Positions 24,554-33,090 are shown, numbered from the stretch's first letter. The stretch: 64,000 nucleotides of DNA from Streptomyces sp. LHD-70 (GCF_031157275.1 NZ_JAVIFW010000011.1:1-64000); one strand, 5' to 3'. Notes: generated from the sequence alone by a model not told the origin. Translations and numbers: made by a program.

Positions 24554-26638
24554 ATGAGAACCGCACCGCGCTGGGCCAGGTGGCTCGTACCCCTCGTCCT
24601 GCTCCTCGTCTGGTTGGGGGTCGGCGGCATGCTCGGTCCCTACGCGGGCAAGTTGGGTGAAGTCGCGACCAACGACCAGGCGGCCTTCCTGCCGCGGAGT
24701 GCCGAGTCCACCCGGGTGCTCGAGGCACGCGAGGCGTTCGACCAGTCCGAGACCCTGCCCGCCATCGTGGTGTGGACAGCGGACGGGAAGCGCGTCACGG
24801 GCGAGCAGCGGAAGGCGGCCACCGATGCCATGGCGGAGCTGGCGGGCGAGGAGGGCGTGGTCGGCCGCCCCTCCCCCGCCCTGCTCTCCGACGACGCGGA
24901 GGCCATGCAGGCCGTCGTGCAGCTCCAGCCCGACCTCGGCGAGGAGCTGCCGACCGTCCTGGGCGAGGTGGGCCAGGCCGCGGAGCGGGTGCCGGGGACC
25001 ACGGCTCAGCTCGCGGGTCCTGCGGCCAGTCAGGCCGATCTGTCGGACGCCTTCGGGGGTATCGACGGGCTGCTCCTGGGCGTCGCCCTCGGCGCCGTGC
25101 TGCTGATCCTCCTGCTCGTGTACCGGAGTGTCCTGCTGCCTCTCGTGATCATCCTGGGCTCGGTCTTCGCCCTGGGGCTCGCCTGCGCGGTCGTGTACGC
25201 GCTGGCGGAGCGCGATGTGGTGCGGGTCGACGGCCAGGTGCAGGGCATCCTCTCCATCCTCGTCATCGGCGCTGCGACCGACTACGCCCTGCTCCTGGCC
25301 GCCCGGTTCCGCGAGGAGCTCGCGACGAGCGACACCGCGGCCGGGGCCGCGGCGGCGGCCGTGCGGAGGTCCTTCGGCGCGATCACCGCGAGCGCGGGCA
25401 CGGTGGCCCTCGGCCTGTTGGCCCTGCTGGCCAGCGATCTCACGAACAACCGCGCCCTCGGCCCTGTCGGCGCCATCGGCATCGTCTGCGCCGTGCTCTC
25501 CGCACTGACCTTCCTCCCTGCCGTCCTCGCACTCCTCGGCCGCGCCGCGTACTGGCCTTCCCGGCCCAAGGAGGCCGACGCCTCGGTCGAGGGGCACGGT
25601 GTGTGGCGGCGTATCGCCGCGACGGTGGACCGTCGGCCGCGGCTGGTGTGGGTGGCGACCGCCGTGGCGCTCGGTGTGTTCGCGGCCTTCTCGCCGTCGC
25701 TCTCGGCGAAGGGGGTGCCGCTCGACGAGATCTTCGTCAACGACGCGCCGTCCGTCGCCGCCCAGGAGACGCTGGCCCAGCACTTCCCCGGCGGCTCCGG
25801 GAACCCGGCGGTCATCATCGCGGACGCCGACCGTGCGGGACAGGTGAGGGACGCGGCGGAGCAGACCGAGGGTGTGGCCTCCGCGGCCCCGCTCGCCGCT
25901 TCGGGGCGACCGGGTGGGGGCGAGCCCCTCGTCGTCGACGGGCGCGTGCGCATCGACGCCACCCTGAACGCCGCCGCCGACAGCGACGCGGCCAAGGAGA
26001 CCGTCGAGCGGCTGCGCGACGAGGTCCACGCGGTGTCCGGGGCGGACGCGCTGGTCGGCGGCTACACGGCCCAGCAGGTCGACACCCAGCAGACGGCCGC
26101 GGAGGACCGGGCTCTGATCATTCCGATCGTGCTCGGCATCATCCTGCTGATCCTCGTCCTCCTGCTGCGCTCCCTGCTCGTGCCCGTTCTGCTGGTCGCG
26201 ACCGTCGCGCTCAACTTCCTGGCGGCGCTCGGTGTGTCGACGCTCGTCTTCGACCTGCTCGGATTCAGCGGTACGGACGCGTCGGTGCCCCTGTACGGAT
26301 TCGTGTTCCTGGTCGCGCTGGGGGTCGACTACAACATCTTCCTGATGTCCCGCGTACGGGAAGAGGCCCTCGTGCACGGAACCCGGCAGGGCGTGCTGCG
26401 CGGGCTCACCACGACCGGCGGAGTGATCACGTCGGCGGGCGTGGTGCTCGCCGCGACGTTCGCCGCCCTGATGGTGATCCCGCTGGCGTTCCTCGTACAG
26501 ATCGCCTTCATCGTGGCCTTCGGCGTCCTCCTGGACACGCTCGTCGTCCGCTCCCTGCTGGTCCCCGCGCTGGTGATCGACATCGGCCCCAGGGCGTGGT
26601 GGCCGAGTGCCCTGTCCCGCAGGGACGCCGACAGCTGA
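24554..26638 (+). CDS. MMPL-family (RND-type) exporter
   Basis: A 694-residue membrane protein with two repeats, each one helix, a large external domain and a five-helix bundle. Repeat 1 helices include LLLGVALGAVLLILLLVYRS and ILSILVIGAATDYALLLAAR, the latter carrying the GxxxDY proton-relay motif. Repeat 2 has FLVALGVDYNIFLMSRVREE, the second GVDYNIFL motif. MMPL proteins export lipids or hydrophobic drugs. Here the divergent MarR gene suggests induced drug or metabolite efflux. A strong hairpin terminator follows. GAGG lies about ten bases before ATG 24554. Confidence 0.9.
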   Translation: MRTAPRWARWLVPLVLLLVWLGVGGMLGPYAGKLGEVATNDQAAFLPRSAESTRVLEAREAFDQSETLPAIVVWTADGKRVTGEQRKAATDAMAELAGEEGVVGRPSPALLSDDAEAMQAVVQLQPDLGEELPTVLGEVGQAAERVPGTTAQLAGPAASQADLSDAFGGIDGLLLGVALGAVLLILLLVYRSVLLPLVIILGSVFALGLACAVVYALAERDVVRVDGQVQGILSILVIGAATDYALLLAARFREELATSDTAAGAAAAAVRRSFGAITASAGTVALGLLALLASDLTNNRALGPVGAIGIVCAVLSALTFLPAVLALLGRAAYWPSRPKEADASVEGHGVWRRIAATVDRRPRLVWVATAVALGVFAAFSPSLSAKGVPLDEIFVNDAPSVAAQETLAQHFPGGSGNPAVIIADADRAGQVRDAAEQTEGVASAAPLAASGRPGGGEPLVVDGRVRIDATLNAAADSDAAKETVERLRDEVHAVSGADALVGGYTAQQVDTQQTAAEDRALIIPIVLGIILLILVLLLRSLLVPVLLVATVALNFLAALGVSTLVFDLLGFSGTDASVPLYGFVFLVALGVDYNIFLMSRVREEALVHGTRQGVLRGLTTTGGVITSAGVVLAATFAALMVIPLAFLVQIAFIVAFGVLLDTLVVRSLLVPALVIDIGPRAWWPSALSRRDADS

Positions 26639-26655
26639 CGCATCCGTACGCCGGA

Positions 26656-26686
26656 GCGGCCCCGCCTCGCGTCGAGGCGGGGCCGC
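26656..26686 (+). terminator. terminator after the MMPL gene
   Basis: Arms GCGGCCCCGCCTC and GAGGCGGGGCCGC (13 perfect pairs, 5-base loop) begin 18 bp after the MMPL stop. Confidence 0.85.
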
Positions 26687-26718
26687 CTCGGGACGTGCAC
26701 GCTTGCCGGCACCGGCTT

Positions 26719-26747
26719 GCATCCGCGAAGACCCGCTCTGCGGAACA
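26719..26747 (+). promoter_or_regulatory. candidate ECF-sigma promoter of the AfsA-like/photolyase operon
   Basis: GCATCCG, 14 bases, then GCGGAACA. The same two blocks with exactly the same spacing occur on the reverse strand upstream of the fasciclin gene (31773-31801). Spacing and position, about 80-100 bp before the first start, fit -35 and -10 elements of an ECF sigma factor, and one such gene lies 5 kb away. Only two copies are seen, so the assignment is an inference. Confidence 0.5.
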
Positions 26748-26824
26748 TCATGGAGAGACGGGAACGACTGCCGCACCTCGCGGTGGGAGGCGCGTCAGCA
26801 TGGACGGTGGGCAGGGACGGTGTC

Positions 26825-27745
26825 ATGAGGAGCGAACAGCCGGTCGGCCGAGATTCCCCCGGCCCCGCCCAGCCCGGCACGGCGGCCCGGGCCGCCGAGA
26901 ACGACGGCTCCGTCACCTGGTCGGAGATCGGCCTGGACACGATGGCGTCGATGCTGGTCGTCTCGCTCGGACGGAACAGCAGCCACAGCTTCACGGGGCA
27001 CTGCCAGTGGCCTCGGCTGCATCCCCTCAACGAGCGTCGGCTTCCGGCTGTGCCGCATCCCCTGATCATGGTCGAGTCGACCCGCCAGCTCGCCAGGGCC
27101 ATCGAACGCCGTCACCTCCGCGAAGCGGCGGTCGCCGCACTCGAACCGGTCAGTGTGAGTGCCGGTCTGCGACCGGAGGTACAGCCGCAGGAGGGGGACA
27201 GTGCCACCGCTGTCGAGGCCCGGCTGCTGCTGAGCGACCTCTCCACCTGCTCGTACGGACCCACCTCGTACCGGGTGACAGCCGAGTTCGCCCACCGCGG
27301 TGTGCCGTTCGCGTCCTGCACCATGCTCCTGGCCGGTGCGAGCCGCACCTGGGAGTTCCGCTCGGACGAGGGGAGCCTGGCGCGCCTGCTCCATCCCCCG
27401 GCCGCGGCGGTGGGTGCCGCCGCCGACACGGACGTCATGGTGGCGCGGGCCCCGCAAGGGCGCCTTGTGCTCCTCCCCCGCGATCCGGGCCATCCGGTGC
27501 TCCTGCCCGGCCGGCCGGACTTCCTGCCCGCCGCCGCCGTCCTGGAGGCAGGCCGCCAGGCGACGCTGCTGCACGCGGGGCGGACGGCCGATGCGGTGGT
27601 CGGGCTCTCCGTCGACCTGCGGGGGCCGGTGCCGTCGCGCGGGGCCGCGATCGAGGTGGATTCCGAGTCCGGGGGCGCGCGTTTCCTCGTCACGGCCGCC
27701 GGGCGCGCCGTCGCGACCGGTTCGGTGATGCTCCTGCAACCGTGA
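26825..27745 (+). CDS. AfsA-family double-hotdog protein
   Basis: A 306-residue protein, the usual length of AfsA/ScbA proteins. Hotdog 1 (about 45-175) has HSFTGHCQWPRLHPLNERR and HPLIMVESTRQLARAIERRH. Hotdog 2 (about 200-305) has HPVLLPGRPDFLPAAAVLEA followed by GRQATLL, the position of the family's DHxxGMxLLEAxRQA motif. Classical members condense a beta-ketoacyl group with dihydroxyacetone phosphate to make gamma-butyrolactone signals. The catalytic motif is not perfectly kept here, so the product may differ. It heads a probable operon with SDR-DUF2867 and photolyase genes, not with a butyrolactone receptor. ATG 26825 follows AGGGA by seven bases. Confidence 0.7.
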   Translation: MRSEQPVGRDSPGPAQPGTAARAAENDGSVTWSEIGLDTMASMLVVSLGRNSSHSFTGHCQWPRLHPLNERRLPAVPHPLIMVESTRQLARAIERRHLREAAVAALEPVSVSAGLRPEVQPQEGDSATAVEARLLLSDLSTCSYGPTSYRVTAEFAHRGVPFASCTMLLAGASRTWEFRSDEGSLARLLHPPAAAVGAAADTDVMVARAPQGRLVLLPRDPGHPVLLPGRPDFLPAAAVLEAGRQATLLHAGRTADAVVGLSVDLRGPVPSRGAAIEVDSESGGARFLVTAAGRAVATGSVMLLQP

Positions 27746-27793
27746 TCGCCGTACAGGCGAATCCAACAGTGGACACGTCCGCAGGAAGGAGCC

Positions 27794-29383
27794 GTGAGCG
27801 TGAGCCCGCAGGACGAGCGACATGAGGGACGACAAGGGGCGGAGCAGCCGCTGCGCTGCCTGGTGACGGGGGCATCCGGGTACATCGGCGGCCGTCTGGT
27901 GCCGGAACTCCTTGCGGCCGGGCACAGCGTCCGGTGCCTGGCCCGCACCCCCCAGAAGCTGCGCGACCATCCCTGGTCGGAAGAGGTCGAGACCGTACGC
28001 GGCGATGTCACGGACGCCCGGTCGGTCGCCGCCGCGATGGAGGGCGTCGACGTCGCGTACTACCTCGTGCACGCCCTCGGGGCGGGCTCGGACTTCGAGG
28101 ACACCGACCGCCGCGCGGCACAGATCTTCGCCGAGCAGGCGCAGACGGCCGGTGTGGGCCGGATCGTCTATCTGGGCGGACTCACGCCGCACGGCGTACC
28201 CGAACGGTCCCTGTCCCCGCACCTTCGCTCCCGTGCCGAAGTGGGGCGCATCTTCCTGGACTCACCCGTGCCCGCCACGGTGCTGCGCGCCGCCGTCGTC
28301 ATGGGATCGGGGTCGGCCTCCTTCGAGATGCTGAGGTATCTCACCGAACGGCTTCCCGTCATGGTCACGCCGAGCTGGGTCCACACCCGGACGCAGCCCA
28401 TCGGGGTACGGGACGTGCTCCGCTATCTGGTCGGCTCTGCCCGCATGCCCGGGGACGTGGACCGGGCGTTCGACATCGGCGGGCCGGACATCCTCACGTA
28501 CCGGGAGATGATGCGCCGATTCGCCCGTGTCGCGGGGCTCCCGCGGCGCGTCATCGTCCCGGTTCCGGTCCTCACCCCCAGGTTGTCCAGCCTCTGGGTC
28601 GGCCTGGTCACCCCCGTCCCGACCAAGCTCGCCCGCCCGCTCACGGAGTCCCTGCGCCACGAGGTCGTGTGCCGTGAGCACGACATCGCCCGCTACGTAC
28701 CGGATCTCCCCGGCCGGCCGCTGTCGTTCGACGAGGCGCTGGCCCTGGCCGTACGGCGGGTCCGCGAGGCGCAGGTCGCCACCCGCTGGTCGTCGGCCGC
28801 CGTCCCGGGGGCGCCCAGCGATCCGCTGCCCACGGACCCGAACTGGGCCGGCGGCAGCCTCTACGAGGACGAGCGGCACCTGCCGGTCGACGCCTCCCGC
28901 GAAGCGCTGTGGAAGGTGATCGAGGGAATCGGCGGCGACAACGGCTGGTACTCCTTCCCGCTCGCCTGGGCGGTCCGCGGCTGGCTGGACCGGTTCGTCG
29001 GCGGGGTCGGCCTGCGCCGCGGGCGACGCGACGCCGAGCGCCTGCGGGTCGGCGACTCGCTCGACTTCTGGCGGGTCGAGGAGATCGAGCCCGTACGGCT
29101 GCTGCGGCTGCGGGCGGAGATGCGGCTGCCGGGTCTGGCCTGGCTGGAGATGTACGTCGAGGAGGACGACGAGGGGCGTACCCGGTTCGGGCAGCGCGCG
29201 CTGTTCCATCCGCGGGGGCTCCTCGGGCACGCGTACTGGTGGTCCGTCTATCCGTTCCACAACGCCGTGTTCGGCGGCATGGCGCGCAACATCACCGAGA
29301 CCGCCGCCAACGGCAAGCGGCCGCCGGATTCACCGCTCGGGCGCATCCGACGGGCCGTCCGCCGGCGAAGAGTCCGGCAGTGA
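27794..29383 (+). CDS. NAD(P)-binding SDR/NmrA-like protein with C-terminal DUF2867 domain
   Basis: A 529-residue two-domain protein. The N-terminal half is an extended or atypical SDR: LVTGASGYIGGRLVPELLAAG near residue 22, VDVAYYLVHALG, and RIVYLGGLTPHG. The C-terminal half (from about 340) is DUF2867, with GDNGWYSFPLAWAVRGWLDR, VGDSLDFWRVEEIEP, GLAWLEMYVEED and YPFHNAVFGGMARNI. Fusions of this kind often accompany photolyase and LitR-type light-response genes. The substrate is unknown; lipid or isoprenoid reductase roles have been suggested for relatives. The GTG start at 27794 follows GGAAGGAGCC. It lies 48 bp after the AfsA-like gene. Confidence 0.85.
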   Translation: MSVSPQDERHEGRQGAEQPLRCLVTGASGYIGGRLVPELLAAGHSVRCLARTPQKLRDHPWSEEVETVRGDVTDARSVAAAMEGVDVAYYLVHALGAGSDFEDTDRRAAQIFAEQAQTAGVGRIVYLGGLTPHGVPERSLSPHLRSRAEVGRIFLDSPVPATVLRAAVVMGSGSASFEMLRYLTERLPVMVTPSWVHTRTQPIGVRDVLRYLVGSARMPGDVDRAFDIGGPDILTYREMMRRFARVAGLPRRVIVPVPVLTPRLSSLWVGLVTPVPTKLARPLTESLRHEVVCREHDIARYVPDLPGRPLSFDEALALAVRRVREAQVATRWSSAAVPGAPSDPLPTDPNWAGGSLYEDERHLPVDASREALWKVIEGIGGDNGWYSFPLAWAVRGWLDRFVGGVGLRRGRRDAERLRVGDSLDFWRVEEIEPVRLLRLRAEMRLPGLAWLEMYVEEDDEGRTRFGQRALFHPRGLLGHAYWWSVYPFHNAVFGGMARNITETAANGKRPPDSPLGRIRRAVRRRRVRQ

Positions 29384-29500
29384 CCGGCCCACAGGCCGTC
29401 GCACCCCCCCGCACCACAGCGCCCCCGAACCACTAGCGCCAGGGCGCCACATCACCACCGCACCACATCACCACCGCACTTCCGCACCAGGAGTTCCGAA

Positions 29501-30883
29501 ATGACCGTCGCGGTCGTCCTGTTCACCTCCGACCTTCGCCTGCACGACCATCCCCCGCTGCGCGCCGCCCTGCGCGCGGCGGACGAGGTGGTCCCGCTGT
29601 TCGTGCAGGACCCCGGTGTGCACGCCGTGGGCTTCGACTCGCCCAACCGGCAGGCGTTCCTGGCCGATTGCCTGACCGACCTCGACGCCGCGTTGCGCGG
29701 CCGTGGTGGCCGGCTGGTGGTGCGGGCGGGGCCGGTCGTCCGGGAAGTGTGCGCGGTCGCCTCGGAGTGCCGGGCCGTGGAGGTGCACATGGCAGCGGAC
29801 GTCACGGCGTACGCGCACCGGCGTGAGCGCCGACTGCGTGAGGCGCTCGACGAGCGGGGCGTGGCCCTGCACGTGCACGACACCGTGACGACCGCCGTGG
29901 CGCCCGGAGTTGTGACGCCGTCCGGTTCCGGTTCCGATCACTACGCCGTGTTCACTCCCTACTTCCGCCGCTGGTCGCAAGTGCCGCTGCGCAAGCCGCT
30001 GCCGACCCCGCGCGTGGTGCCTGTGCCGGACGCGGTGGAGGGTCTCGCACCACCGGCGGCCGCGGACGTCGAGGGCACCTCACCCGGTCTGGCGGAGGGC
30101 GGGGAGACGGCCGGTCGTGAGCACTGCTCCCGGTGGTGGTCCGGCGGGGACCTCGGCCGGTACGAGGAGCAGCACGACGACCTGGCCGGGGACGCCACCT
30201 CCCGGCTGTCGCCGTATCTGCACTTCGGGGCGGTCTCGCCGGTGGAGCTCGTCACACGGGCCCGGGACCACGGAGGTCCCGGGGCGGACGCGTTCGTACG
30301 GCAGTTGTGCTGGCGCGACTTCCACCACCAGGTCCTTGCGGCACGCCCCGACGCGTCGACTGCCGACTACCGTGACAGGGACGACCGTTGGCGGAGCGAG
30401 GACGAGGCGGCGGAGGACATCGCCGCCTGGCGTGAAGGGCGTACCGGCTACCCGGTCGTGGACGCGGGGATGCGCCAGCTGCGGCACGAGGGCTGGATGC
30501 ACAACCGCGCCCGCCTGCTGGTCGCGAGCTTCCTGACGAAGACGCTGTACGTGGACTGGCGGGTCGGGGCGCGGCACTTCCTGGATCTGCTGGTGGACGG
30601 TGACATCGCCAACAACCAGCTCAACTGGCAGTGGGTCGCCGGGACCGGCACCGACACCCGCCCGCACCGGGTCCTCAACCCCGTGGTCCAGGGCAAGCGC
30701 TTCGACCCGCAGGGCTCGTACGTACGCCGATGGGTGCCCGAGCTGCGCGAGGTGCCGGACCGCTGGGTGCACGAACCGTGGAAGCTCCCGAACGACGAGC
30801 GCTCCCAGGTCGGTTACCCGGAACCGCTGATCGACCTCGCCGACGGACTGGCCCGCTTCAAGCGGGCGCGCGGGCGCGACTGA
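29501..30883 (+). CDS. phrB: class I CPD photolyase
   Basis: A 460-residue photolyase. The N-terminal alpha/beta antenna domain begins VAVVLFTSDLRLHDHPPLRA. The FAD-binding helical domain has SRLSPYLHFGAVSPVEL, QLCWRDFHHQVL, RQLRHEGWMHNRARLLVASF and, near residues 367-376, DIANNQLNWQWVAGTGTDTR then RVLNPVVQGKRFDP. These are the FAD and lesion-binding signatures of CPD photolyases, and the tryptophans for photoreduction are present. It repairs UV pyrimidine dimers using blue light. It is third in the apparent operon with the AfsA-like and SDR-DUF2867 genes. A 17-bp direct repeat (CCACATCACCACCGCAC) lies just upstream. Confidence 0.93.
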   Translation: MTVAVVLFTSDLRLHDHPPLRAALRAADEVVPLFVQDPGVHAVGFDSPNRQAFLADCLTDLDAALRGRGGRLVVRAGPVVREVCAVASECRAVEVHMAADVTAYAHRRERRLREALDERGVALHVHDTVTTAVAPGVVTPSGSGSDHYAVFTPYFRRWSQVPLRKPLPTPRVVPVPDAVEGLAPPAAADVEGTSPGLAEGGETAGREHCSRWWSGGDLGRYEEQHDDLAGDATSRLSPYLHFGAVSPVELVTRARDHGGPGADAFVRQLCWRDFHHQVLAARPDASTADYRDRDDRWRSEDEAAEDIAAWREGRTGYPVVDAGMRQLRHEGWMHNRARLLVASFLTKTLYVDWRVGARHFLDLLVDGDIANNQLNWQWVAGTGTDTRPHRVLNPVVQGKRFDPQGSYVRRWVPELREVPDRWVHEPWKLPNDERSQVGYPEPLIDLADGLARFKRARGRD

Positions 30884-31019
30884 GGAGCGGGAGCGCCGTC
30901 GTATACGCCGTCGTATACGGGAGCGCTCGTACGCGGGAGCGCGCCGAGCTGATGCGGCCGGACAGGAGCCGCACCAGCTCGGTGCGAGTCTGCGGACGTC
31001 ACCGGTTCAGGACCGCCGC

Positions 31020-31595
31020 TCACGCCTTGGGCATCAGGACGGTGTCGATGACGTGGACGGTGGCGTTCTGGGTCGCCACGTCGCCGCAGACGACGGAGGC
31101 GCTGTCGTTGACCTTGTACGAGTCGCCGGAGCCGGCCGTGGTCAGCTCGCCGCCCTCCAGCGTCTTGTACGTGCCGTCGGCGAGCTTGTCCTTGGAGACC
31201 TTCTCGCCCACCACGTGGTAGGTCAGCACCTTGGTCAGCTGTTCCTTGTCGGCCAGGAGCTTGTCGAGGTCGGCCTTGGGAACCTTCGCGAACGCGTCGT
31301 TGGTCGGCGCGAACACCGTGACGTTCTTGGCGTTGTTCAGCGTGTCGACGAGCCCGGCCTTCTTGACGGCGCTGACGAGCGTCGACAGCTCGGGGTTGTT
31401 GGAAGCCGCCGTGGCCACCGGGTCGTCCGACATCCCCTCGGCACTGCCCTCGCCCGAGGTCGGCAGCGACGAACAGGCCGGCCCGAACGGCTCTGCCGGT
31501 GCTGCGGCCAGCGCGGACGGTGCGGCTCCGAGAGCCAGGGGCAGGGCGAGCAGGCTCGCGCAGACGGCTGAGCGTCGAAGTGTTGAGGTTTTCAT
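31020..31595 (-). CDS. secreted fasciclin (FAS1)-domain protein
   Basis: A 191-residue exported protein: Sec signal peptide (MKTSTLRRSAVCASLLALPL, cleavage near ALAAAP), then a single FAS1 domain. Visible are PVATAASNNPELSTLVSAVK, the H1 motif NVTVFAPTNDAFAKVP, the YH motif VLTYHVVGEKV, and the H2-like NATVHVIDTVLMP. FAS1 proteins mediate adhesion or bind small molecules. In many bacteria they sit in light- or stress-responsive ECF-sigma loci, as here. It shares a promoter-like motif with the AfsA-like operon. GAGGAACGAGCC precedes the ATG. Confidence 0.9.
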   Translation of the reverse strand: MKTSTLRRSAVCASLLALPLALGAAPSALAAAPAEPFGPACSSLPTSGEGSAEGMSDDPVATAASNNPELSTLVSAVKKAGLVDTLNNAKNVTVFAPTNDAFAKVPKADLDKLLADKEQLTKVLTYHVVGEKVSKDKLADGTYKTLEGGELTTAGSGDSYKVNDSASVVCGDVATQNATVHVIDTVLMPKA

Positions 31596-31772
31596 GGCTC
31601 GTTCCTCCTCGATCGAGGGCGCGGGGCCCGGGCGCCGAGTCTCCGGGGCCGAGTCTCCGGGGCGTTCACGGAGCCGGCCTCGGCCTGTCGGCCTGATGCC
31701 TCGGCTGGGTGCCTCGGCGGGGTGCCTCGGCTGGGATGGGGGTCAGGCCCTCTGCCCATCTGCCACACCTCT

Positions 31773-31801
31773 TGTTCCGCCGGTACGTGTGGTTCGGATG
31801 C
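31773..31801 (-). promoter_or_regulatory. candidate ECF-sigma promoter of the fasciclin gene
   Basis: Reverse-strand GCATCCG, 14 bases, GCGGAACA matches the element at 26719-26747 exactly in both blocks and in spacing. It lies about 180 bp upstream of the fasciclin start, giving a long leader containing GAGTCTCCGGGGCC and CGAGGCACC repeats. Confidence 0.5.
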
Positions 31802-31892
31802 GCCTGGAGGGAAGCCGTGAGTCCGGTGAGCGTCCGGGGAGTCCAGGGTGCTCATGCGGCGGTCCGGTCGATGGCACCTGGCGGTGCGACGG

Positions 31893-32600
31893 TCAGGGGT
31901 CGCTGCTCTCCAGGCGCCGCTTCAGGGTGTGCATGCCCCGTCGTGCGTGGCTCTTGACCGTTCCGAGCGGCATGCCCAGGCACGCGGCGATCTGGGTCTG
32001 CGGGAGGTCCGAGTAGAAGGCGAGGCGGAGGACGGCCCGCTGCGCGGGAGGAAGCTGTTCCAGTTCGTGCTGGACGGCGACCCGGTCCACGGCCTGCTGG
32101 GCCAGATGACCGTCGCGCGTCGGGGATCGGGCTTCGAGCTCCGATTCCACCGAGGCGGCGAGCCGTGCCCGGCGGGTCCGCGCGGTCAGCGCGTCCGCGA
32201 TCTTGTGCCGGGCGATGCCGACCAGCCACGAGCCCGCGGTCCCCCGGACCGGCCGATAGCCGCGGCGGTTCCGCCAGGCGGCGATGAACACTTGCTGCGC
32301 GACGTCCTCCGCCTCGAACGAGTCGCCGAGCGTGCGCCGCGCGATCGTGTGCACGAGCCCGGCCCACTGCTCGTACAGCTGCCTGAACGCTTCTTCGTCG
32401 CCCGCACGGAACGAAGCCGCGATCGCCTGCTCGCGCCGGATCCGTGCGTCCTCGGCGGGGGCGGAGGCGGAGGTGGCGTGGCCGGTGCCCGTGACCGTGC
32501 CTGTGGAAGTGCCCGTGCCCGTGGACGTTGCCGTGCCCATGCCCGTGGCCTTGGCTGCGGCTGCGCCACGGCCTTGGTTCAGCAGTCGTGACGAGGTCAT
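31893..32600 (-). CDS. ECF sigma factor (LitS-like position)
   Basis: A 235-residue sigma-70 ECF protein. Region 2 reads FRQLYEQWAGLVHTIARRTL, then DSFEAEDVAQQVFIAAW (about 85-125). Region 4 is LPPAQRAVLRLAFYSDLPQT followed by QIAACLGMPLGTVKSHARRG (about 180-220). The first ~50 residues are a Gly/Thr/Ser repeat from GTGCCC-type DNA repeats. Divergent 83-residue anti-sigma and nearby LitR-type regulator, FAD oxidoreductase and photolyase genes resemble the S. coelicolor litRQ-litSAB locus, so a light-induced role is likely but inferred from context. ATG 32600 follows GAGGAG by nine bases. Confidence 0.85.
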   Translation of the reverse strand: MTSSRLLNQGRGAAAAKATGMGTATSTGTGTSTGTVTGTGHATSASAPAEDARIRREQAIAASFRAGDEEAFRQLYEQWAGLVHTIARRTLGDSFEAEDVAQQVFIAAWRNRRGYRPVRGTAGSWLVGIARHKIADALTARTRRARLAASVESELEARSPTRDGHLAQQAVDRVAVQHELEQLPPAQRAVLRLAFYSDLPQTQIAACLGMPLGTVKSHARRGMHTLKRRLESSDP

Positions 32601-32693
32601 CCTGCACGCTCCTCGGACGGGTCCACCGGGGCCCGGCGATGGCCACCGGCGACGCGGGATCGCGTCCGCCGCAAGGTTCGGCCAGAGTGATAG

Positions 32694-32723
32694 CGACGCA
32701 CAATGTGCATCGTTTGTGAGTCG
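32694..32723. promoter_or_regulatory. 30-bp inverted repeat upstream of the ECF sigma gene
   Basis: CGACGCACAA and TTGTGAGTCG arms pair at nine of ten positions across a 10-bp centre, with a nested perfect GCACA-A-TGTGC. The element is AT-rich for this DNA and lies about 95 bp before the sigma gene, next to the reverse-strand TATCAC (-10-like) at 32688-32693. It is a good candidate operator, possibly for the MerR/B12 regulator. Confidence 0.55.
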
Positions 32724-32838
32724 TTTCGCCGAGGCGGCGCAACCGGGAGCGGGTCTGCCGCCGAACAGTCCCAGGAGGACGTCGCCGCCGAGCGACGCGT
32801 GATCCCGCAGGTGAGCGTGGCGGGGAAGGGAGGCGGAG

Positions 32839-33090
32839 GTGACGCACATCGAGGCGGACGCACTGATCGCCGTCGCCCTTGGCGAGTCGCCGCGCGCAGC
32901 CGATCACCGTCACCTGTCACGCTGCGCCGCCTGCTCGAAGCACCTGGCAGCGCTGGTACGGATCGTGGAAGCCGCCAGGTCGAGCACGCCCGCCGACATT
33001 CCTCAGCCGCCCCCGGAACGGCTGTGGCACGCCATAGAACACGCCATCCGACGCGGCGGCGCATCCGGAGGTCCCCCGGATCACGAATAG
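32839..33090 (+). CDS. short zinc-finger anti-sigma factor
   Basis: An 83-residue protein with the ZAS signature HLSRCAACSKHL (HxxxCxxC, about residues 26-33) preceded by an acidic/aliphatic helix (THIEADALIAVALGES). It is divergent from the ECF sigma gene, the usual partner. It is unusually short: there is no membrane helix and no sensor domain, so if it binds the sigma factor it must do so as a soluble protein. The GTG start at 32839 follows GGAGGCGGAG. Its last codons run into a 27-bp tandem repeat. Confidence 0.65.
   Translation: MTHIEADALIAVALGESPRAADHRHLSRCAACSKHLAALVRIVEAARSSTPADIPQPPPERLWHAIEHAIRRGGASGGPPDHE

Noticed and set aside
24494..26776. Very long reverse frame opposite the MMPL gene
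   Set aside because: It is the antisense shadow of a clear MMPL coding sequence; its composition (Asp, Gly, Arg, His rich) is typical of such shadows.
26825..27745. A gamma-butyrolactone signalling locus
   Set aside because: No receptor-type TetR gene is adjacent, and the protein sits in a photolyase operon.
24772..27825. Forward frame of over 1000 codons across MMPL and AfsA-like genes
   Set aside because: Arginine/glycine-rich shadow in the wrong phase; the real genes in this span have family motifs in other frames.
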